Of a stretch of DNA of 64,000 nucleotides, positions 1-6,512 are shown in pieces (the stretch's first letter is position 1; each line of letters starts with the position of its first letter). Under the pieces are notes generated by a model, which was not told the DNA's origin, searched no databases, and saw only the letters and a program-made list of their open reading frames with translations. The position numbers were made by a program, and so were the translations under genes. This DNA is from Roseiflexus sp. (GTDB taxonomy: Bacteria > Chloroflexota > Chloroflexia > Chloroflexales > Roseiflexaceae). The DNA lies in the NCBI GenBank assembly GCA_025062325.1, contig JANXAL010000140.1, forward strand, positions 60,204 to 124,203. Direction: 5' to 3'.

Positions 1-1137
1 GCCAAGCGAGTGGGTGAGCGCGACGCAGTTGCCCGCAGCATCGACCACGTTGACGTGGGTGGTGTCAGGCGGACCGCTGGGCAGCGCCTCGACATTGATC
101 GACTGCCCGGCGTCGATCCGCGCCCGCCACTGCGCGGCGCGCTCTTTGCTCGTGAGCCAGTCAACGGGAACCGCATCGAACGCTGGATCGCCAATGTAAC
201 GATTGCGATCCGCAAACGCGGCTTTCATCGCCATTGCTACGGTGAAGATGTAATCGGCGCTGTTGTGCTCCAGTTCGCGCAGATTGTACCCTTCGAGAAT
301 GTTCAGCGCCTCGATCAAGGTCGGACCGCCGTGCGGCGCCTGCGAGGAGACGATGGTGTACCCGCGGTACGTGCCGATTGTCGGCGGCTCTTCGCGCAGC
401 GCATACTCCGCCAGGTCTTCCGCCGTCACAAAGCCGTCGTTGGCGGCAATGTCCTCAGCGATGCGCCGCGCCAGCTCACCGTGGTAGAAATCGTCGGGAC
501 CGGCGTCGGCGAGGCGGCGCAGGGTGCGGGCATAGTCCGGGTTGCGCAGGATCATCCCCTCATCGTAAGGGCGTCCGTCGGCGGTCAGGTAGATGCGCCG
601 CGCTTCTTCATTCGCCAGAATGTAGTCGAGCAGCGAACACGCCTCCGGGTAGATCGCGCGGGTCTTCCAGCGATTTGCGAGGACAGTATCGACCATGAAC
701 CCTTCTTCGGCGACGCGGATTGCCGGTTCAAGCGCCCGCGCCCAACTGATGCTCCCCCAGCGTTCCAGCAGGGTCGCCAGTCCCTTCACCGCGCCAGGCG
801 TACAGATCGCCTGGTAGCCGACATCATTGACCTTGCCGGTCAGAAAGTATCCCCAGCCGTCCGGGTTCATGCCGATGAAGCGGTCTACCCACATATCAGG
901 GCGCACTCGCGATCCGGCGAGCGCCGGGGCGTCGAGCAGGATCGTGCGCGATGCTGGCTCCCCCGCCAGCCGCACCACTGCCAGCGCGTATCCGCCCAAT
1001 CCGCACATCTGCGGGTTGACAATCATCTGCACGAAGGCGCAGGTCACGGCGGCATCGATAGCGTTGCCACCGTCCATGAGCACCCGCGCACCAGCCTCGA
1101 CGGCAATCGGTTCTGGCGCCACAATCATTCCCGACAT
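1..1137 (-). CDS. ggt: Gamma-glutamyltransferase family protein, 3' end cut by window edge
   Basis: Reading the minus strand from ATG at 1137 gives an open frame that runs off the window start. It begins MSGMIVAPEPIAVEAG and continues through ALDAP, GGPTLIEALN and, near the edge, DTTHVNVVDAAGNCVALTHS. The last stretch is the hallmark of gamma-glutamyltranspeptidases: the Thr of the TTH motif is the autoprocessing residue and catalytic nucleophile that starts the small subunit. About 379 residues are visible, so most of the small subunit lies outside. No signal peptide is evident, which suggests a cytoplasmic GGT-like enzyme acting on gamma-glutamyl amides. It is divergent from the alpha/beta hydrolase gene, with 68 bases between the two start codons. 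Family assignment is firm; the substrate is unknown. Confidence 0.88.
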   Translation of the reverse strand, partial: MSGMIVAPEPIAVEAGARVLMDGGNAIDAAVTCAFVQMIVNPQMCGLGGYALAVVRLAGEPASRTILLDAPALAGSRVRPDMWVDRFIGMNPDGWGYFLTGKVNDVGYQAICTPGAVKGLATLLERWGSISWARALEPAIRVAEEGFMVDTVLANRWKTRAIYPEACSLLDYILANEEARRIYLTADGRPYDEGMILRNPDYARTLRRLADAGPDDFYHGELARRIAEDIAANDGFVTAEDLAEYALREEPPTIGTYRGYTIVSSQAPHGGPTLIEALNILEGYNLRELEHNSADYIFTVAMAMKAAFADRNRYIGDPAFDAVPVDWLTSKERAAQWRARIDAGQSINVEALPSGPPDTTHVNVVDAAGNCVALTHSLG

Positions 1138-1205
1138 CTCAGAATCCCTTTCCAGGTCAATGGAGTAGAATAGTGTGACGCAGTATACAAGATTAGGAGA
1201 CTGAC

Positions 1206-2177
1206 ATGTCACATCTCTGGCGGCTGGCGCCGTTTCTTATCGGCTTGGGTGCAGGAGTGGCGGTTGGTCCGACGGCGTACCGCGCCACAGAGGCGCTGCG
1301 CTTGATGATCTTCAGCACGCGCCAGCCATTGTGGCGCTACCCTGCCGATCTGAACCTCCACGCTGAGGATGTCACCTTTCCATCGCAGGATGGCGTCACG
1401 CTGCGCGGCTGGTTCATCCACCGAGCGAACGACGACGGCTCGCCCGCACCCGCGATTGTGTTCATTCACGGTTGGCCCTGGAACCGCTGCGGCAACCGCG
1501 CTGGCGCGACGATACTCCCCGATCGCACGATCGATTTTCTCGAACCGGCAGCCGCCCTCAGCCGCGCCGGGTTTCACGTGCTGCTCTTCGATCTGCGCAA
1601 CCACGGTCTCAGCGACGCCAGGATACCGGTGACATTCGGCGTCAACGAGGCGCGCGATGTGATCGGCGCGGTAGCGATGTTACGCGCGCGGCAGGACGTG
1701 GACGGCGAGCGGATCGGGCTGATCGGGTATTCGATGGGGGCGAACGCCGCACTGCGCGCTGCGCCCGATTGCGCCCCCATCCGCGGCATTGTCGCCGTAC
1801 AACCGACAAGCGCGCCAGTATTTGCGCCGAACACCGCGCGCGACGTGCTTGGTCCTGCCGGTCCGGCGCTGATCCAGATGGGCGGGCTGATCCACCAGGC
1901 ATTCGGCGCACCGTCATTCGGCGCAATTGCGCCAGCGGCGTGGGTCCACCGCCTGCGCGATACCGACGTGCTCTACATCCAGGGTTCTGGCGACCGCTGG
2001 GGATCGCTGGCGGATGTCGAGGCAATGGCGGCGAACACCCCGCGCGCGCGCCCGGTCGTCGCAGCGCCATCGAACGAACGGTACGGCGGGTACCTGTACG
2101 TCGCAGAACACGTGGACGAAATTATCGCATTTTTCAGGGAGACGTTGAAGGTGGAAGGTGGGAAGGTTGAACGTTGA
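1206..2177 (+). CDS. Alpha/beta hydrolase (membrane-anchored, BAAT/dienelactone-like)
   Basis: 323 residues. The first 30 residues include a hydrophobic segment (FLIGLGAGVAVGPTAY) that could be an N-terminal membrane anchor. The serine hydrolase core follows: FIHGW at about 86-90 forms the oxyanion region, GYSMGA carries the nucleophile Ser176, and AEHVDE near the C-terminus supplies a plausible catalytic His. The length and order fit peptidases or esterases of the alpha/beta fold; the actual substrate cannot be read from sequence. AGGAG sits 6 bases upstream of ATG 1206, which supports the start. It is divergent from the gamma-glutamyltransferase gene. The last codons run into a GAAGGTT/GAACGTT heptad-like tract, so the extreme C-terminus may have been extended by repeat sequence. 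Confidence 0.85.
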   Translation: MSHLWRLAPFLIGLGAGVAVGPTAYRATEALRLMIFSTRQPLWRYPADLNLHAEDVTFPSQDGVTLRGWFIHRANDDGSPAPAIVFIHGWPWNRCGNRAGATILPDRTIDFLEPAAALSRAGFHVLLFDLRNHGLSDARIPVTFGVNEARDVIGAVAMLRARQDVDGERIGLIGYSMGANAALRAAPDCAPIRGIVAVQPTSAPVFAPNTARDVLGPAGPALIQMGGLIHQAFGAPSFGAIAPAAWVHRLRDTDVLYIQGSGDRWGSLADVEAMAANTPRARPVVAAPSNERYGGYLYVAEHVDEIIAFFRETLKVEGGKVER

Positions 2178-2447
2178 ACGTGGTAAGGTTGACGCCGTTG
2201 TGGGGGCGGCCTGGAGGATTTCCTGCCCCGGTATCGCCCTGCGACCGGGAACCGGGCGATTATTGGTGCAACCCGGCGGTCTCGTTGGGGCGGGCCAGCG
2301 GACGTGACCGTCACCAATGGGTGGCAGGCGGCGGCACCGGATGGGGGCAGACACGGGAGACCTACCCCCTACAAATGTGGGTGTTCATTGGCGCTGCTCC
2401 TGGTGGAGCAGGCTCAGGGTCTTGCCCCTGCGAACATGAACCTGGCT

Positions 2448-2615
2448 CTAGGAATTGATGATGCTGCGCACGTCGAGACCGGCAATATGCTGAAAATCGC
2501 CTGGATTGTGGGTTACCAGCGGAATCCGGTGTCGGAGCGCGGTTGCTGCAATCCGTAGCGCTCGCGTGTCGCCCTTGTACGATACGACATTTGTGTCCAG
2601 CAGCACGATTGTCAT
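2448..2615 (-). pseudogene. PIN-domain (VapC-type) toxin remnant with internal deletion
   Basis: A 55-codon frame, too short for an ordinary ORF list. Its first 13 residues, MTIVLLDTNVVSY, are the start of a PIN ribonuclease with the first catalytic Asp. It then jumps directly to KGDTRALRIAATALRHRI, PLVTHNPGDFQHIAGLDV, which match the final third of PIN domains (the LIAATALxxxxxLVTxNxxDF signature). PIN toxins are usually about 130 residues, so roughly 75 residues are missing from the middle, including the conserved acidic residue there. The reading frame is kept across the junction. It lies 41 bases downstream of an intact antitoxin-like gene, as expected for a VapBC pair. Inference: an in-frame deletion has inactivated the toxin. 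Confidence 0.75.
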
Positions 2616-2656
2616 GCCTTCCTCGTTCGATCAGCACGACGCTGTTGGGTGACAAA

Positions 2657-2902
2657 CTAATTGAAATCGTCGGCAGTCTCATCTTCAGGCCAGAAATCGA
2701 CCGCCAGAGCACGAATATCCGTGATGACCGGCGCGGCCTGCGCTATCTCGTCAATTGATCGTGGCGACCAGAATGCTTCACTCGCGGCTGTCAGAGCGTA
2801 CCATTCGCGCACATCGCGTGAAATGACCTCCAGCAGCTCGAGTTTATCATTTAGCGAAAGAGTGCGAGCAGCGTCCAGCACCTGTTGCAGTTGCGGGGTC
2901 AT
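2657..2902 (-). CDS. Antitoxin-like protein of a PIN-toxin module
   Basis: 81 residues, beginning MTPQLQQVLDAARTLSLNDK and then LELLEVISRDV. The pattern (a helix ending in LSLxDKLELLE, followed by an acidic, disordered tail ending WPEDETADDFN) is typical of the small proteins encoded just upstream of PIN-domain toxins in cyanobacteria and Chloroflexota. A strong ribosome-binding site (AGGAGGTGA) precedes ATG 2902. The downstream gene is the deleted PIN toxin, so this antitoxin appears to have outlived its partner. No DNA-binding domain of AbrB or RHH type is obvious. Function is inferred from length, composition and position only. Confidence 0.65.
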   Translation of the reverse strand: MTPQLQQVLDAARTLSLNDKLELLEVISRDVREWYALTAASEAFWSPRSIDEIAQAAPVITDIRALAVDFWPEDETADDFN

Positions 2903-3222
2903 ATACTTTCACCTCCTGATGGATCGAGCCCTGGAAACGCCTTTCCACGGAAGAATGGGTATGCCATCGTCGATAGCTTTTTGATCCAGATTCTTCGTGC
3001 CTTTGCGCCTTTGTGCGAGCTACATTGCTCTTACCCGGTATTGTACCCTTCCTGCGCTTCTGGTGCAAAGAGAGAAGCCCCTTGCCACACCCCCGCCCCA
3101 CGCCCTATAATGCGCATAGGCGTCTTTTGCTCTGGCGCTGGAGCAATGCGTTCAGGCAGCGCATCCGAACGTGCCGCCAGACCATTATCCAAAAGCCCTT
3201 CGCACCTTTGCGTCAATAGTTA
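2903..3222. other. Intergenic stretch without a recognisable gene
   Basis: 320 bases between the antitoxin start and the broken CHAT gene. It contains two copies of the interspersed text GCGCCTTTGTGCGA / GCACCTTTGCGTC seen elsewhere in the window upstream of genes. Short frames are present on both strands but none resembles a protein family or has a convincing ribosome-binding site. Confidence 0.5.
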
Positions 3223-4155
3223 GTGAAGGTGACCGACGACATCCCCCGCCTCAAGCAGGAAATCGCCGAATTGGAAAAGGCGCTGGAACAGGTCGCTGGC
3301 ATCCCGGCGGCTGCGGCGGCGCTGCGCGCTCGGATTGACGAGAAGCAACAGCAGCTCGCGGCCCTCGAAAGCGCCTTCCACGCGCCCAGGGTCAGCGGTC
3401 CGACTGTCGGCAAGATCACCGCGCGTGAGGCGAATGTTGCCACCGAGCAGACGATCCTCCACGGCGCGCCCGACGCCGGTGCGCCCCCGGCGTCGGGCGG
3501 CGTCCCTGGCGCAGGCGCTGCGTCTGAGATCACCGGACCGCGAGTTGAGGGGATCGAGGCGGATGAGGCGAATATCGCCACCAGGCAAACGATCGTTCGC
3601 AACGCACCTGCCGCGCCGCTTGTCGTGCTGGCGGCACGCGCCGCGCCGCGCGGCGCTCCCACGCTTGCCTAGGATGTCGAGGAGCGGGCGTTGCGCGACT
3701 GCCTGGCGCCCTACCCGGATCGCTTCCGCTTCGAGCCGCTGCCACGCGCCACGCTGGACGACCGCCACCAGACGTTGCTGCGCCTCCAGCCGTCCTACCT
3801 CCACATTCTCAACCACGGCGACGCCAGTACACTTCTGTTTCAAGATTCGTCCGGCGATGCGCACCCTGTGCCGCGCGCCGCGCTGCTCCGGACCTTCGCC
3901 AGCGTTCCGGCGCTGCGCTGCGTCATCCTGAGCGCCTGCGAGTCGGCGGCGAACCTGACGGCGCTCGGACCCGGCATGCCGCCGGTGATCGCTATGCGTG
4001 CAGCGATCAGTAGCGAGGCGGCCCGCGCATTCGCGCAAGGGTTCTACGATGCCGTCGCCGCCGGGCGCGATCCGCGTTCCGCCTGGATCGCCGGGTGCGA
4101 CCGGATGCGTCTGACCGGCGCCGGTGACGCTGATGTGCCAGTGTTTCTGGAGTGA
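3223..4155 (+). pseudogene. CHAT-domain (caspase-like) protein interrupted by one in-frame stop
   Basis: One frame runs from GTG 3223 to the stop ending at 4155 but is broken by TAG at 3670-3672. The N-terminal piece (149 aa) has a coiled coil with heptads (about residues 1-50) and two TVGKITAREANVAT / RVEGIEADEANIAT elements. It ends in LVVLAARAAPRGAPTLA, a degenerate form of the VLFLAANP strand that opens many CHAT domains. The frame then continues DVEERALRDCLAPYPDRFRF, with a candidate catalytic His in HILNHGD and Cys in LSACES. A CAG to TAG change would be enough to explain the stop. Gly-His geometry differs from the classic SGHG, so the protease may already have been divergent. Confidence 0.7.
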
Positions 4156-4170
4156 TGCCGCGAGAAATAG

Positions 4171-4198
4171 AAACACCCGGCGTTTCCACCGGGTGTTT
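4171..4198 (-). terminator. Hairpin terminator between the CHAT pseudogene and tRNA-Asn
   Basis: Perfect 10-bp stem AAACACCCGG / CCGGGTGTTT with an 8-base loop. Read on the minus strand it follows the tRNA-Asn 3' end and is itself followed by TTTCTATTTCT, fitting an intrinsic terminator. On the plus strand it may also stop transcripts coming from the CHAT remnant. Confidence 0.75.
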
Positions 4199-4200
4199 GC

Positions 4201-4275
4201 TGGCTCCCCGACCAGGATTCGAACCTGGAACCTACTGATTAACAGTCAGCCGCTCTACCGTTGAGCTATCGGGGA
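4201..4275 (-). tRNA. tRNA-Asn (anticodon GTT), CCA encoded
   Basis: The minus strand folds as a complete cloverleaf. The acceptor stem is TCCCCGA with TCGGGGA, discriminator G, then encoded CCA at 4203-4201. The D arm contains AGCTCAACGGTAGAGC, the anticodon stem-loop CTGACTGTTAATCAG has anticodon GTT at 4243-4241, and the T arm reads GGTTCGAATCC. Length is 72 nt plus CCA. An intrinsic terminator follows immediately downstream. Confidence 0.96.
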
Positions 4276-4325
4276 TCACTAATCCCAATACGAGATTATA
4301 CACACACGAAGGCGATCTGTCAAAC

Positions 4326-4355
4326 TTGACTCCCGGGTTTGCTCTGTGCTACGAT
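4326..4355 (+). promoter_or_regulatory. Sigma-70-like promoter for the amidase gene
   Basis: TTGACT at 4326-4331, an 18-base spacer and TACGAT at 4350-4355. It lies about 50 bases upstream of the chosen TTG start, which would place the start site near 4361. It argues against using GTG 4346, because that codon would lie upstream of the transcript start. Confidence 0.5.
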
Positions 4356-4408
4356 GCACGCGGTTCCGAATCCGGTTATCGTCCCTGCTTCATCAGAGAG
4401 GTGTTCGG

Positions 4409-6310
4409 TTGACCACACAAGATATTACCACTGGCACGCCGCCGATGATCGGGCGCTGCCTGACCATCCCGCAGTGGCTCGAGTATGTCGCCCGCTACCA
4501 GTTCGGGCAGTTGACCCCGTCGAAAGTGGTGCTGCATCATACCTGGCGCCCGACGGTGCAGCAGTGGCGCGGGCTGGCTTCGATGCAGGGAATGCAGCGC
4601 TACTACGCCAACAAGGGATGGTCGTCCGCTCCCCACATTTACGTCGCTCCCGATGGCATCTGGCTGTTCACGCCGATGAAAGATATCGGCATCCACGCCG
4701 GACCAGGCAACGGCAGTCTGAAGGCTGGCTGGTACTCCATCGGCGTCGAGATGGTCGGCGACTACGACCGCGAGCGTCCATCAGGTGCGGTGTGGGAAGG
4801 CACGAAAGCAGTGCTCGGCGGGTTGTCACGGCGGTTAGGCATTCCGCCTGCAACCCTGATCGCCTTCCACCGCGACTACAGCAAGAAAAGTTGCCCCGGA
4901 TGGGCCGTCACGAAAGAATGGGTCATCGGCGAGGTCACCGCCTGGCTCAACAATGTGGCGCCGCCGCCCCCGCCTCCACCCGGTCCGATTGGTCCCATCC
5001 CGCCGGAGATCGAAGAACTTGCCGAGGCGCTGCTCGACCAGAGTTACGCCCGTCGCGGCGAGGGATACAACAGCAGTTGGGCGTTCCACCAGTTCGCCGT
5101 CGAGAACAACCTGGGCTTTCCTATGGCGAAGAGCCAGCGGTTACAGCACAATGGCAAGACCTACAACTACCAGCCGTTTGCGCGCGATACGCTCTTCTGC
5201 GAAGTGCCGAACTGGGGCGAGGTGCAACGCTTGTCGCAGTTGCTCGCCGGTTCCATCCCGCCGCCAGGTTCGCTTGGGCGTGCTCTGCTCGACGCCACCT
5301 ACGCCACCGGCGGCTCGCCGTTCCGTCCTGACTGGGCGTTCCACCAGTATGCCATCGCTGGTCAGACGCTTGGCCCGCCGCTGGCGCCGAGCAAAACTCT
5401 GGTGGTAGAAGGAGTTTCCTACAGTTACCAGGTCTTCGCCACCGACACGATTTTCAACCGTGGCACGGAGTGGCAGAACATCCAGCGTCTCAGCGCTCTT
5501 GCCAACACCACCGACCCGGCGCAGGCAAAGGTGCGCGACGCGCTGCTCAGAGCCACGTATGCTGCTGCCGGGCAGGAGTATCGCCCTGACTGGGCATTCC
5601 ACCAGCTTGCCCGGCAATGGAACCTTGGCGCGCCGCTGGGCAAAACCAACCCAATCACCGTCGGCGGTAAACAGTACAATTTCCAGGTCTACGCAACCGA
5701 CACAATCTACAACATTGTGCCGAACTGGAGCGACGTGCGGCGCCTGAGCGCGATCTTTGGTCCGCAACAGACGTTGCTCGCTGCTTCCGCGCCAGTCGCC
5801 AGGCGCCTGTCGCCAGACATCGTCTTTGCACCAGAACAGGACGCCTTCTGTATCCAGCGTTTCACCATCGCCGGGCGCGCACCGACTGCGTATGGCAGTC
5901 GCAGCGGCTCGAAGATCCGCCTGATCGTCCTGCACGGCGACGAAGGACCGGCGCTTCAGTCGCTTGAAAGCATGGCAGTGCCCGGCGCGCCGCGCATGCC
6001 ACACTACTACGTCGCTGCCGACGGCGCAATCTACCAGTTGATCGACGACGAGTTCGCCGCCTTCCATAGCGGCATAGCGCACTGGAACGGCGCACGGCGC
6101 AACATCAACCGCAGCAGCATCGGTGTTATGCTGGAACGTCCGCGCACCGGCTATACTGACGCATCGCGTCGCGCTCTTGCTTGGCTGCTTGCCCGCCTGC
6201 GCGCGCAGTACAGCATCCCGGCGTCCGGCGTCGTCCGCTGGGGCGAACTCTCCCCCGACGCCGCCAGCGATCTCGCCGATTTGCCTGTGAACTGGTATCG
6301 AGAGGGGTAA
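4409..6310 (+). CDS. Two-headed N-acetylmuramoyl-L-alanine amidase-like protein with three central repeats
   Basis: 633 residues from TTG 4409, chosen because AGAGAGGTG lies just upstream and a promoter lies downstream of the GTG at 4346. The N-terminal amidase_2/PGRP fold (about 1-175) keeps zinc ligands in VLHHTW, IGIHAG and AFHRDYSKKSCPGW. A proline-rich linker follows, then three repeats of about 80 residues (about 201-285, 288-370, 374-455). Each has the pattern ALLxxTYA, PDWAFHQ, a strand ending YNYQ/YSYQ/YNFQVxATDTI and NWxxVxRLS. A second amidase-like domain (about 478-633) has LHGDEG and AFHSG, but WGELSPDAASDL where the third ligand should be, so it is probably inactive. No signal peptide is visible. 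Likely role: peptidoglycan cleavage or binding. Confidence 0.8.
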   Translation: MTTQDITTGTPPMIGRCLTIPQWLEYVARYQFGQLTPSKVVLHHTWRPTVQQWRGLASMQGMQRYYANKGWSSAPHIYVAPDGIWLFTPMKDIGIHAGPGNGSLKAGWYSIGVEMVGDYDRERPSGAVWEGTKAVLGGLSRRLGIPPATLIAFHRDYSKKSCPGWAVTKEWVIGEVTAWLNNVAPPPPPPPGPIGPIPPEIEELAEALLDQSYARRGEGYNSSWAFHQFAVENNLGFPMAKSQRLQHNGKTYNYQPFARDTLFCEVPNWGEVQRLSQLLAGSIPPPGSLGRALLDATYATGGSPFRPDWAFHQYAIAGQTLGPPLAPSKTLVVEGVSYSYQVFATDTIFNRGTEWQNIQRLSALANTTDPAQAKVRDALLRATYAAAGQEYRPDWAFHQLARQWNLGAPLGKTNPITVGGKQYNFQVYATDTIYNIVPNWSDVRRLSAIFGPQQTLLAASAPVARRLSPDIVFAPEQDAFCIQRFTIAGRAPTAYGSRSGSKIRLIVLHGDEGPALQSLESMAVPGAPRMPHYYVAADGAIYQLIDDEFAAFHSGIAHWNGARRNINRSSIGVMLERPRTGYTDASRRALAWLLARLRAQYSIPASGVVRWGELSPDAASDLADLPVNWYREG

Positions 6311-6460
6311 GGCGAGAAGCGAGGGGCAAGAGGCGAAAGGCGAAAGCCGAGGGCAAGAGGCGAGAGGCGAGAGGTTGCAGTGCGAAGGTTGCAGTGCGAA
6401 GGTTGCAGGTGGGAAGGTGACACGTTGAACGTTACCCATTGAACGCTGCCGCATTCGTTG
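6309..6460. repeat. Heptad-like degenerate tract (GAGGCGA and GAAGGTTGC types)
   Basis: Between the amidase and CHAT genes. It starts with reiterated GAGGCGA-like units (CGAGAGGCGAGAGG), then GTGCGAAGGTTGCA units and finally GTTGAACGTT and ATTCGTTGACCCATTCGC. The units are mostly 7 bases long. The same word set recurs at 2140-2195, 12140-12230, 17935-18070, 19075-19125, 19255-19440 and 61240-61390. Confidence 0.7.
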
Positions 6461-6512
6461 ACCCATTCGCTCACTCGCCGACAGCGAGACGTCGAGAGAG
6501 GACTGACGCCGT

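Noticed and set aside
10..1173. Plus-strand frame of 387 codons
   Set aside because: It is the opposite-strand shadow of the gamma-glutamyltransferase gene, whose minus-strand reading shows family motifs.
2178..2447. Small plus-strand frames after the alpha/beta hydrolase
   Set aside because: No family resemblance; the text looks like interspersed intergenic repeat.
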